Source: Flavobacterium sp. | GTDB taxonomy: Bacteria; Bacteroidota; Bacteroidia; Flavobacteriales; Flavobacteriaceae | Reading direction: 5' to 3' | Assembly (NCBI RefSeq): GCF_027484705.1 | Contig: NZ_JAIXSL010000015.1 | Location: 62,001-126,000 of the forward strand | Length of the DNA stretch: 64,000 nucleotides | Part shown: in pieces, positions 28,548-36,542 of the stretch | How positions within the stretch are numbered: position 1 is the stretch's first letter | Layout of the letters: each line of letters begins with the position of its first letter | Made by a program: the position numbers and the translations under genes | The notes under the pieces: model-generated | What the model was told of the DNA's origin: nothing | What the model saw: the letters and a program-made list of their open reading frames with translations, nothing else | Databases searched by the model: none

Positions 28548-29133
28548 TTTTTTGAAACATATTTTAGATTTCACAGTAGCTTTTATCATTTTGCTGTTGG
28601 TTTTAATTCCGTTGTTAGTCATCGCTTTACTGATTTTAACCGAATCTAAAGGGCCGCTGTTTTTCAGACAGGAACGTGTCGGTAAGGATTTGAAGTTCTT
28701 CAAAGTGTATAAATTCCGCACGATGACCAACGAAAAAAGAACCGTCGGAAGTACACCAATTATCGGAAAAGCAGAGGGCGTGACGAAAGTCGGTTATTAT
28801 CTCAGACGTTATAAAGTGGATGAATTGCCGCAATTATTAAACGTACTTTTGGGCGATATGAGCCTGATCGGTCCGCGTCCTAGCGTTCCCGAACAATTGA
28901 AGCAAATGTCTGATGCGGAAAAGCGACGTTATTCGGTGCGTCCGGGTTTAACCGGTTTGGCGCAGATCAACGGGAACATTCATTTAAGCTGGAAAGAGCG
29001 TTTTGTATACGATTTGAATTACGTCGATAATGTCACGTTTTGGAACGACCTCAAAATTATTTTCAGAACCGTATTTATTGTTATTTTGGGCGAACACAAA
29101 TTCCTCAACAAACCCATGATGGATGAAAAATAA
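28537..29133 (+). CDS. Initiating phosphoglycosyl transferase (PglC/WcaJ C-terminal type)
   Basis: The 198-residue protein is a monotopic phosphoglycosyl transferase. A single reentrant hydrophobic helix covers residues 11-33, then FFRQERVG, KVYKFRTM, the catalytic D95-E96 in KVDELPQLL, IGPRPS and RPGLTGLAQINGN. It moves a sugar phosphate from a UDP-sugar to undecaprenyl phosphate, starting glycan assembly on the inner membrane. The short PglC-like form, without the extra membrane domain of WcaJ, often uses diNAcBac-like or HexNAc donors. It overlaps both neighbours by 11 bp. Confidence 0.92.
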   Translation: MYRNFLKHILDFTVAFIILLLVLIPLLVIALLILTESKGPLFFRQERVGKDLKFFKVYKFRTMTNEKRTVGSTPIIGKAEGVTKVGYYLRRYKVDELPQLLNVLLGDMSLIGPRPSVPEQLKQMSDAEKRRYSVRPGLTGLAQINGNIHLSWKERFVYDLNYVDNVTFWNDLKIIFRTVFIVILGEHKFLNKPMMDEK

Positions 29134-30118
29134 TATCGTCGAAAACCCGAAAATTATTCTCATTGGAAGTGTCAACAGTAGCCGGAAAACGCTCGAAAAA
29201 CTGTTGGAACACCAATTAAATGTCGTCGCCGTTTTGGGTTTAGATCCGCAAGCTGCTACGAATGTTTCGGGCTATTGTGATTTGAAAACTTTAAGCGAAA
29301 GCCACAACATTCCTTTTCAATATTTCACCAAAGTGAATGATGCCGAAATCGTTGATTTTGTAAAGTCGAAACAACCTGATTTGGTTTTTGTCGTCGGCTT
29401 GTCACAAATGATTCGAGAGGAATTGCTCGCCATTCCAAAATACGGACTGATTGGTTATCATCCGACAAGATTGCCTGAAGGCCGCGGTCGTGGTGCACTC
29501 GCCTGGATTATTTTAGGAAAAGTGCAAGGTGCCGCTTCGTTCTTCAAAATGGATGAAGGCATGGATTCTGGATCGATTTGGTCGCAACAGAATTATGAAG
29601 TTGGAGACCAAGACGACGCGACTTCCGTAGTGCAACAAATCCTCAAAGCGATTGATAAAGCGCTTGATGCCGTATTGCCCGATCTCAAAAAAGGAATTTT
29701 TATGACCACGCCACAAGACGAATCCAAAGCGACTTATCTCGGAAAACGAAATCCCGAAGATGGCATGATCTACTGGAACCAATCCGCAGCAAATATTCAT
29801 CGATTGATTCGCGCTACGACGAAACCGCTTCCCGGAGCTTACACTTATTTAGGAACCAAAAAGCTTGTCATCTGGAACGCTTCGGTTTCTGAAATCACCA
29901 ATCATTTGGGTGTTGTCGGAAGAATTGTGATTGCCGATGCTTCGGGTGTTCATGTGCAAACGGGCGAAGGTTTATTGAAATTAGAAAATATTGAAGGAAT
30001 CGATATTATTGATTTGAAAGTCGGCAATACGCTCGGCTTTAACTTCGAAAAAGAATATTTTAAACTCTCAGAAAGATTAGAAACGATTGAAAACCAATTA
30101 AAAAATGGAAAATCATAA
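29123..30118 (+). CDS. Formyltransferase family protein (sugar N-formyltransferase candidate)
   Basis: The 331-residue protein has a methionyl-tRNA formyltransferase-like N-terminal domain and a C-terminal domain from about residue 215. Catalytic H113 (GYHPTRLPEGRG) and D148 (DEGMDSGS) are present, but the classical catalytic Asn two residues before the His is G111. Relatives in glycan loci formylate 4-amino sugars with N10-formyl-tetrahydrofolate. The neighbouring PGT, PIG-L deacetylase and aminotransferase favour a sugar substrate. The true tRNA enzyme would usually lie elsewhere. Confidence 0.8.
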   Translation: MKNNIVENPKIILIGSVNSSRKTLEKLLEHQLNVVAVLGLDPQAATNVSGYCDLKTLSESHNIPFQYFTKVNDAEIVDFVKSKQPDLVFVVGLSQMIREELLAIPKYGLIGYHPTRLPEGRGRGALAWIILGKVQGAASFFKMDEGMDSGSIWSQQNYEVGDQDDATSVVQQILKAIDKALDAVLPDLKKGIFMTTPQDESKATYLGKRNPEDGMIYWNQSAANIHRLIRATTKPLPGAYTYLGTKKLVIWNASVSEITNHLGVVGRIVIADASGVHVQTGEGLLKLENIEGIDIIDLKVGNTLGFNFEKEYFKLSERLETIENQLKNGKS

Positions 30119-30788
30119 AAATATATTAGTGGTTGCGCCGCATTGCGATGACGAAATTTTAGGCTGCGGCGGCACCATCTCGAAACACATTGCCCACGGA
30201 AACCACGTCTATGTAGCGATTGTGACAAACGGACACCTCGGCGCACCGGAACTGTTTTCTAAAGAAGGCACCGAAAAAGTACGCGGGGAAGCTTTGGCAG
30301 CACACAAGATTTTAGGTGTCAAAGAAACGTTCTTTCTCGATTTTCCCGCACCAAGACTTGATACGATTCCGTCTTACCAACTGTCAAATGTAATTGCGAA
30401 AATCATTAAAGAAAAAGAAATTGAAGTGTTGTATTTGCCCCACCGCGGCGACATCCACAAAGACCATCGTATCACTTATGAAGCGGCTTTGGTGGCAGCG
30501 CGTCCAATCAACAATTGTCCGGTCAAAAAAATCATGTCGTACGAGACTTTGTCTGAAACCGAATGGGCTCCGCCTTTTGGCGACGATGCGTTCATCCCGA
30601 CCATTTTCGAAAACATCGAAGGGCATCTTGAGAAAAAACTCGAGGCGTTCAAATGTTTTTCCACCCAGATCAAGGAATTTCCACATCCGAGATCGCTTAA
30701 AAACATTGAAATCTTATCGAACTTCAGAGGTGCGACCGTTGGTAAAATCAACGTTGAATGTTTTATGTTGATCCGAGAAATTATATAA
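30105..30788 (+). CDS. PIG-L family (LmbE-like) N-deacetylase
   Basis: The 227-residue protein shows the zinc-binding motif APHCDDEILGCGG (H13, D15, D16) and a later His motif HRGDIHKDHRITYEA. PIG-L enzymes remove acetyl from N-acetylated sugars to leave a free amine. It overlaps the formyltransferase by 14 bp, so deacetylation followed by re-acylation of the same sugar amine is possible. It has no signal peptide, so it should act on a cytoplasmic nucleotide sugar or lipid-linked sugar. Confidence 0.9.
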   Translation: MENHKNILVVAPHCDDEILGCGGTISKHIAHGNHVYVAIVTNGHLGAPELFSKEGTEKVRGEALAAHKILGVKETFFLDFPAPRLDTIPSYQLSNVIAKIIKEKEIEVLYLPHRGDIHKDHRITYEAALVAARPINNCPVKKIMSYETLSETEWAPPFGDDAFIPTIFENIEGHLEKKLEAFKCFSTQIKEFPHPRSLKNIEILSNFRGATVGKINVECFMLIREII

Positions 30789-30796
30789 AAAAACTT

Positions 30797-31864
30797 ATGA
30801 AAATTTTAATTACAGGCGTAGGCGGCCCGACTCCAAGAAGTTTTGCGATCGCTTTGAAAAAATATTCTTTCTACAAACGGTTTGAATTGATCGGAACCGA
30901 CATCAATCCGCTCGCGATTGGTTTGTATCAGAACGAATTGTTCAACAAAACTTATGTGGTTCCACCGGCATCGCACCCGCAATATTGGGAAGTGATGCAA
31001 TCGATTCTAACCGAAAACAAAATCGATGTTGCGGTCATTCTTCCCGAACTCGAAGTGATGGAATGGAGCAAACGAAAAGAAACGCAAGCCTTGCCGTGTA
31101 AAGCTTTGATTCCTGATTTTTCGATGGCGGATTTGCTGGTCGATAAATCAAAGATGACCGAGATTTTAAAAGATTTGGATATCGTGCCGCCGTCGGTGAC
31201 TTTTTCACGCGACACCGAAAATCTGAAAGAAGTTTTTGAAGTGCTCAAAGGCAATTTCTGGGTCAGAAGCACCAGCGGAACCAGCGGTTTGGGTTCGTTG
31301 AAAGTAGAAGATGAAGATTCGTTAAAAAATTGGATTCAAATCAACCCCAATGTGCAACAATTTATCGCGAGCAAGTTTTTACCCGGAAGGAATTTAGCGT
31401 GTAAAATGCTTTACCACAACGGGCAATTATTAAGAACGGCCTGCGCAGAACGCGTCAATTATATCATGGCCAAAGTGGCGCCTTCGGGAATCACGGGAAA
31501 CACTTCTTTCGGAAGGTTGCTCAACGAACCGAATTTGGTAGCCGAAGCCAAACGCGCAATGGATTTCCTGTTCCAGTACACAGGCGCAGCGCAACACGGT
31601 TTCTTTACGGTCGATTTTAAGGAAGACGAAAACGGAAAACCTTACATCACGGAAATTAACGTCAGACACGTCGCTTTTACGCAATGTTTTGCAGCTGGTG
31701 GTGCCAATTTCGCTTCAGATACGGTGCGTCTTTTAAATGAAGACCCGACTTTCGATCGGAACTACAAAATGTATGAATTCGAAAATGATTTGATTTTCCT
31801 GCGCGATGTAGATTCGCTTCCGATTTTGATGAAAGAGGCGGAATTGCTCAAAAAGCACTATTAA
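30797..31864 (+). CDS. ATP-grasp protein (carbamoyl-phosphate synthase-like)
   Basis: The start is ATG 30797 (MKILITGVGGPTPRS), not the ATG at 30758 inside the previous gene. The 355-residue protein has a Rossmann-like preATP domain, an ATP-binding region with the Gly-rich RSTSGTSGLGSLKV, and metal-binding ITEINVRHVAF near the C-terminus. The fold couples a carboxylate with an amine using ATP. Next to a PIG-L deacetylase, it may acylate the freed sugar amine. Substrate unknown. Confidence 0.78.
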   Translation: MKILITGVGGPTPRSFAIALKKYSFYKRFELIGTDINPLAIGLYQNELFNKTYVVPPASHPQYWEVMQSILTENKIDVAVILPELEVMEWSKRKETQALPCKALIPDFSMADLLVDKSKMTEILKDLDIVPPSVTFSRDTENLKEVFEVLKGNFWVRSTSGTSGLGSLKVEDEDSLKNWIQINPNVQQFIASKFLPGRNLACKMLYHNGQLLRTACAERVNYIMAKVAPSGITGNTSFGRLLNEPNLVAEAKRAMDFLFQYTGAAQHGFFTVDFKEDENGKPYITEINVRHVAFTQCFAAGGANFASDTVRLLNEDPTFDRNYKMYEFENDLIFLRDVDSLPILMKEAELLKKHY

Positions 31865-31903
31865 TATCGATCAGAATATTGCAGAAAATGCATTCAAAAC
31901 AAT

Positions 31904-32449
31904 ATGCAACTCAAACGAATTTTCGATCTCCTGTTTTCCGTGATTGCACTGATTCTAGTAGGTTGGTTGATTGTGATATGTTTTGTGATTGCAAGTTTGG
32001 AAACCCAATCCAACGGCATTTTCAAACAGAAAAGAGTAGGGCAATTCGGGAAGTTGTTTACGATTTTCAAACTGAAAACCATGCATCCGAAAACCGAAGC
32101 CGTGACGTTTTTCGGAAAGTATTTCAGAAAATACAAGCTGGATGAGTTGCCACAGTTTTACAATGTGCTTATCGGTGATATGTCCATCGTTGGGCCGCGT
32201 CCGGATGTTCCCGGGTATTATGATCAACTCACAGGCGAAGAACGGAAAATTCTCGAGCTCAAACCGGGCATCACCAGCGAAGCCTCTTTGAAATATTATA
32301 ATGAAGACGCGATTCTCGAACAGCAACAAGATCCGGTTGGGTATAACGATACTGTGATTTTTCCAGACAAAGTGAGGATGAACCTCGACTATTATTACAA
32401 ACGCAATTTCAATACTGATCTAAAAATAATCTGGCAAACGATTTTTTAA
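31904..32449 (+). CDS. Second initiating phosphoglycosyl transferase
   Basis: The 181-residue protein has an N-terminal hydrophobic helix (about residues 8-30), FKQKRVGQFGKLF, KLKTM, catalytic D80-E81 in KLDELPQFYNV, IVGPRPDVPGYYD and KPGITSEASLKYY. It is a shorter and divergent relative of the transferase at 28537; the residue after KPGIT is Ser-Glu-Ala where many have Gly-Leu-Ala. It probably loads a different sugar on undecaprenyl phosphate. It is followed by an aminotransferase and a 4,6-dehydratase, as in diNAcBac-type pathways. Confidence 0.9.
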   Translation: MQLKRIFDLLFSVIALILVGWLIVICFVIASLETQSNGIFKQKRVGQFGKLFTIFKLKTMHPKTEAVTFFGKYFRKYKLDELPQFYNVLIGDMSIVGPRPDVPGYYDQLTGEERKILELKPGITSEASLKYYNEDAILEQQQDPVGYNDTVIFPDKVRMNLDYYYKRNFNTDLKIIWQTIF

Positions 32450-32463
32450 CAACCATTACGAAT

Positions 32464-32499
32464 TTTGGTATGGATAGCGCCGCAGTTGCTTTATCTTTG
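32464..32499 (+). promoter_or_regulatory. Candidate Bacteroidota promoter for the aminotransferase gene
   Basis: TATCTTTG at 32492-32499 matches the TAnnTTTG -7 element, 20 bp before the ATG at 32520. A TTTG lies at 32464-32467, but the 24-bp spacing is longer than the usual 19-21, so the -33 part is weak. The 70-bp gap is unusual for this tightly packed locus, which supports a promoter. Confidence 0.5.
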
Positions 32500-32519
32500 A
32501 CCACCCAAACCTCATAAAA

Positions 32520-33659
32520 ATGAATGAATCTAAAATCTGGCTTTCTTCCCCACACATGGGAGGAACCGAACAAAACTACATTAAAGAAGCTTTCGACACC
32601 AACTGGGTAGCGCCTTTAGGACCCAATGTAACTGGTTTTGAAAATGACTTAGAGACTTATATCAACAGCGATTCCCATGTTGCGGCATTGAGTTCCGGAA
32701 CTGCCGCAATCCATTTGGGGTTGATGTTGTTGGGCGTCAAAGCTGGCGATGAAGTGATTTGCCAGAGCTTTACGTTTTCAGCTTCTGCGAACCCGATCCT
32801 TTATTTGGGCGCGACTCCGGTTTTTATCGATAGTGAAATTGACACTTGGAATATGTGCCCGAAGGCTTTGGAAGAGGCCATTATTGATAGAGTCTCCAAA
32901 GGAAAGAAACCCAAAGCGATTATCGGCGTACATTTATACGGCATGCCTTTTCAGGTCGATGCGATTCAAGCGGTAGCTGAAAAATACGGAATTCCCGTTT
33001 TAGAAGACAGTGCCGAAGCCTTAGGAAGTATGTACAAAGGCAGAAAATGCGGAACGTTTGGTGATTATGGCGTGTTGTCATTTAACGGAAATAAAATCAT
33101 CACAACTTCTGGCGGAGGTGCTTTGGTGACGCGTACAAAGGCACTCAAAGACCGCGCGATTTTTTTCGCGACACAATCGAGAGATCAGGCGCCGCATTAC
33201 CAGCATTCTGAAATTGGTTATAATTATAGATTGAGCAATATCAGCGCGGGCATCGGACGCGGGCAAATGGAAGTGCTTGACAAACACATCGCGTTGCGTC
33301 GCAAAATGCATGATTTTTATGTGGATTATTTCGCGTCGGTTGAAGGCGTGACGGTTTTCAGTGAACCGAATTCAGATTTCTATTCAAACCACTGGTTAAC
33401 GGCTATCGTAATCGATCCTGAGAAAACCAACGGAAAAACCCGAGAAGATTTAAGGCTCGCTTTGGAACTCAAAAATATCGAATGTCGCCCATTGTGGAAG
33501 CCCATGCATTTGCAACCAATCTTTGAGAAAAGCCCATACTACGGCGGAAAAGTTTCAGAAAAATTGTTCGACAATGGGCTTTGCCTGCCTTCAGGATCGA
33601 ATTTAAATGATGCTGACAGACAGAGAATTGCAAAAGAATTCGATGCTTTCTTCAAATAA
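32520..33659 (+). CDS. DegT/DnrJ/EryC1-family sugar aminotransferase (PglE-like)
   Basis: The 379-residue PLP enzyme has SSGTAAIHLGL near the phosphate site, VLEDSAEALGS, and the Schiff-base K192 in SFNGNKIITTSGGGALV. This sequence pattern is typical of UDP-4-amino-4,6-dideoxy-HexNAc aminotransferases that use the 4-keto product of CapD/PglF-type dehydratases, and such a dehydratase is encoded just downstream at 33726. The PGT upstream and the formyltransferase nearby suggest a bacillosamine- or QuiNAc4N-type sugar. Confidence 0.9.
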   Translation: MNESKIWLSSPHMGGTEQNYIKEAFDTNWVAPLGPNVTGFENDLETYINSDSHVAALSSGTAAIHLGLMLLGVKAGDEVICQSFTFSASANPILYLGATPVFIDSEIDTWNMCPKALEEAIIDRVSKGKKPKAIIGVHLYGMPFQVDAIQAVAEKYGIPVLEDSAEALGSMYKGRKCGTFGDYGVLSFNGNKIITTSGGGALVTRTKALKDRAIFFATQSRDQAPHYQHSEIGYNYRLSNISAGIGRGQMEVLDKHIALRRKMHDFYVDYFASVEGVTVFSEPNSDFYSNHWLTAIVIDPEKTNGKTREDLRLALELKNIECRPLWKPMHLQPIFEKSPYYGGKVSEKLFDNGLCLPSGSNLNDADRQRIAKEFDAFFK

Positions 33660-33725
33660 AATAGCACTAAAAACTGCCTACATTACTTAAAAATGTTATT
33701 TTTATCTTAAAATTTATAGTACAAA

Positions 33726-35672
33726 ATGACGGATTCTATTTTTAATTTATTGAAAAATAGCGTTTTAGGAAAAAGATTCCGCAACATTGGCTATTTGCCA
33801 AGGTGGATTATTTTTGCTATAGATGTATTTATCGTTTTTGTTGCCAGCATCATTACCTATCTGATTATTTATACGCTCACGCGCTTGCATTATAATTATT
33901 TCGGAATGGCGACGCGTTACGGGTTGATTATACTGATCAATTCGATTTTCTTTTTGGTTTACAGAACTTATTCGGGCATCATAAGGCATTCGACGTTTAT
34001 TGATGGCGTTAAACTGCTGACTTCAACGACGACTTCCTACATTTTTCTGTTAATCATCAACTATGCTGGCAGGATATTTTTTGATAAACACTTGTTTGTA
34101 ACGACGGGATTGTTCATCAGTTATGTGATTTCGTTTTTGTTGCTCTTTTTATTCAGGATCTTAATCAAATATATCTTTGAGCGATACATGAACATCGAGG
34201 ATAAGAAAAAACTCATCAACGCAGTAATTTACGGAGCTGACGCCAATGCTATTTCGGTTGCGAATGCTTTGAAAACAGAAAATCCGAGCCGTTTTAAATT
34301 GCGTGGTTTTATCGATAAATTCAACCAGACCAAAACCTCGAAAAGTATCCTGAATTTACCGATCATCAACCAAAGCAAAAAAATTCATGTGATTTTAAGA
34401 TCGCTCAAAGCCGACGCGTTGATTATTGCCGAAAAAAGTTTGAGCAAAGAAGAAACGATTGCCATTGTTGAGGAATGTCTCGAATTCAACTTCAAAGTAT
34501 TTACCGTGCCGCTCATTACCGACTGGGAAGATGAGAAGCAGATTTCGAACAAAGTAAAGAGTTTTGAGATTGAGGATCTGCTGGACAGAAAACCGATTAT
34601 TTTAGACACGAGATCTATTTCAAACAATCTCAACGGGAAAACGATTTTAATTACAGGCGCTGCAGGATCGATTGGCAGTGAGATTACGCGTCAGGTGCTT
34701 TCATTCAATCCGAGAAAAGTAATAGTGCTCGATCAGGCAGAAACGCCGTTGCACAACCTAAGACTATCGATTGACAACATCAATAAAAATGTGCTCATCC
34801 GTTCAGTTTTGGCTGATGTCAGAAATAAAGTGGCTTTAGAGAAAGTCTTCCAGAAATACAAACCTAGTGTGGTTTATCACGCCGCAGCCTACAAACACGT
34901 GCCTTTGATGGAAGAAAATCCGTCTCAGGCGATTTATACCAACGTTTTGGGTACGAAGAATTTAGCGGATTTATCGATTGAGCATGAGGTGGAACGTTTT
35001 GTCATGGTTTCTACAGATAAAGCCGTAAACCCAAGTAGTGTGATGGGCGCCAGCAAAAGAATTGCTGAAAAGTACGTACAGACGTTGCATGAGAAACACC
35101 GTGACGACGATAATGAGATCGTAACGAAATTCATCACAACACGTTTTGGCAATGTGCTAGGTTCGAACGGTTCGATTGTTCCGTTGTTCTCAAAACAGAT
35201 TCTCGAAGGCGGACCGCTCACGATTACGCATCCGGATATCATCCGTTATTTTATGACGATTCCCGAAGCTTGTCAGTTGGTTCTTGAGGCTGGAGCGATG
35301 GGTAAAGGGGGCGAAATCTTCATCTTTGATATGGGGCAACCCGTGAAAATCATTGATCTGGCTAAGAAAATGATTCGTTTGGCAGGATTCATTCCGTATA
35401 AAGATATCGATATCAAAATCATAGGATTGCGTCCTGGCGAAAAATTATACGAAGAGTTGCTCAATGACACTTCAAAGACTTTGGCGACACACAATGAAAA
35501 AATCCTGATTGCACAGGAATTGCAGGACAACTACAAAAATACACACACTGCTACGCTGGAATTATTAAAAAAAATGGAGCATATTTCAAACGAGGAAATC
35601 GTTGCCGCCATGAAAAAAATCGTTCCTGAATTTAAAAGTATGAACTCCGTTTTTCAAACACTAGACGTTTAA
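33726..35672 (+). CDS. UDP-N-acetylhexosamine 4,6-dehydratase, membrane-bound (PglF/WbpM/CapD-like)
   Basis: The 648-residue protein has four hydrophobic segments in the first 150 residues, a small Rossmann-like domain, and a catalytic extended SDR. The NAD site is TGAAGSIGSE from residue 310, then YHAAAYKHVPLMEENP, and NPSSVMGASKR with M440 and K444. The Met at the usual Tyr position is typical of this family. It makes UDP-4-keto-6-deoxy-HexNAc, the likely substrate for the upstream aminotransferase. Length and domain order are normal. Confidence 0.93.
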   Translation: MTDSIFNLLKNSVLGKRFRNIGYLPRWIIFAIDVFIVFVASIITYLIIYTLTRLHYNYFGMATRYGLIILINSIFFLVYRTYSGIIRHSTFIDGVKLLTSTTTSYIFLLIINYAGRIFFDKHLFVTTGLFISYVISFLLLFLFRILIKYIFERYMNIEDKKKLINAVIYGADANAISVANALKTENPSRFKLRGFIDKFNQTKTSKSILNLPIINQSKKIHVILRSLKADALIIAEKSLSKEETIAIVEECLEFNFKVFTVPLITDWEDEKQISNKVKSFEIEDLLDRKPIILDTRSISNNLNGKTILITGAAGSIGSEITRQVLSFNPRKVIVLDQAETPLHNLRLSIDNINKNVLIRSVLADVRNKVALEKVFQKYKPSVVYHAAAYKHVPLMEENPSQAIYTNVLGTKNLADLSIEHEVERFVMVSTDKAVNPSSVMGASKRIAEKYVQTLHEKHRDDDNEIVTKFITTRFGNVLGSNGSIVPLFSKQILEGGPLTITHPDIIRYFMTIPEACQLVLEAGAMGKGGEIFIFDMGQPVKIIDLAKKMIRLAGFIPYKDIDIKIIGLRPGEKLYEELLNDTSKTLATHNEKILIAQELQDNYKNTHTATLELLKKMEHISNEEIVAAMKKIVPEFKSMNSVFQTLDV

Positions 35673-35726
35673 CAGTTGCATGGAGAATGACCCGACCTTT
35701 TTTTGTCTAGCATTTTAACTGTTAAA
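35661..35726 (+). repeat. Two interlocking inverted repeats before wza
   Basis: TTTAACAGTT at 35668-35677 is perfectly complementary to AACTGTTAAA at 35717-35726. CTAGAC at 35661-35666 is complementary to GTCTAG at 35705-35710. The order of the arms is A-B-A'-B', which as RNA would be a pseudoknot and as DNA could be a protein-binding site. The first arms overlap the stop of the dehydratase gene, and the last arm ends 3 bp before the -7 element of the wza promoter. Confidence 0.55.
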
Positions 35727-35737
35727 TACTATATTTG
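35702..35737 (+). promoter_or_regulatory. Candidate promoter of wza-wzc
   Basis: TATATTTG at 35730-35737 is a perfect -7 TAnnTTTG element and overlaps the palindrome TTTGCAAA. A TTTG at 35702-35705 is 24 bp upstream, slightly far for a -33 element. Transcription would start near 35743, leaving a leader of about 14 bases before the ATG at 35757. Confidence 0.6.
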
Positions 35738-35756
35738 CAAAACCTAACCGTCAATT

Positions 35757-36527
35757 ATGAAATTATCTTTTAAAAAGAACTTTATTTTTATCGTATCTGT
35801 ATGTTTACTCTTGGCTTCGTGCGCGGACAAAAAGAAATTAGTCTATTTGCAAGGTATTGAGAACCAGAAAAGTTACGAAAATTCCCTCCGTTACGAAATC
35901 AAGTTGCAACCCGATGATTTGTTGAGTATAGTGGTTTCTGCAGAAAATGCGGAAGTAACAATGCCTTTCAACCTGCCTGTGATTCAGGGGAATGTGGTGA
36001 CCAGCACGCAAACGGGAAGAACTTTTCTAATCGATAATAACGGTTTTATCGAATATCCGGTTTTAGGTAAAGTAAAAATAGGTGGTCTTACACGTACAGA
36101 AGCAACCAAGAAACTGACCGAAATGGTGTCGAATTACATCACCAATCCGGCGATTACGATGCGGCTTATGAATTATAAGATTTCCGTGTTGGGCGAGGTC
36201 GCAAAACCGGGCAATTTTTCAGTAAGTGGGGAAAGAATCACCATTCTGGAAGCCTTAAGTTTAGCAGGTGACCTTACGGTTTATGGGAAAAGAAAGAATA
36301 TTTTACTGATTCATGATGACGAAGGGAAAAAAACCTACACCCGCATTGACCTTACTGATGCACAGATGCTCAACGGGCCGAACTATTACCTGGCTCAGAA
36401 CGACATTCTGATTGTAGAACCTAACGGGCCTAAACTCAATGGTTCTATTATCGGACCTAACATTGGTTTGATTCTGACGAGCGTTTCGATATTGTTGTCA
36501 TTGATTATATTCGTAAAAAATTACTAA
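35757..36527 (+). CDS. wza: Polysaccharide export outer membrane lipoprotein (Wza-like)
   Basis: The 256-residue product has a lipoprotein signal with lipobox LLASC, acylated at C22. The mature part carries the export domain (LQPDDLLSIVVSAENAEVTM) and a soluble-ligand-binding segment (YKISVLGEVAKPGNFSV). A C-terminal hydrophobic helix (GLILTSVSILLSLIIFV) could cross the outer membrane. It should form the outer membrane channel for the polysaccharide. It lies 15 bp before wzc, the usual pair. At 256 residues it is shorter than E. coli Wza, as is common in Bacteroidota. Confidence 0.93.
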   Translation: MKLSFKKNFIFIVSVCLLLASCADKKKLVYLQGIENQKSYENSLRYEIKLQPDDLLSIVVSAENAEVTMPFNLPVIQGNVVTSTQTGRTFLIDNNGFIEYPVLGKVKIGGLTRTEATKKLTEMVSNYITNPAITMRLMNYKISVLGEVAKPGNFSVSGERITILEALSLAGDLTVYGKRKNILLIHDDEGKKTYTRIDLTDAQMLNGPNYYLAQNDILIVEPNGPKLNGSIIGPNIGLILTSVSILLSLIIFVKNY

Positions 36528-36542
36528 AAGAACAAAATAAAA

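Noticed and set aside
33660..33725. Possible promoter before the 4,6-dehydratase gene
   Set aside because: TATCTTAA is only a partial match to TAnnTTTG and no -33 element is seen; read-through from 32492 is enough.
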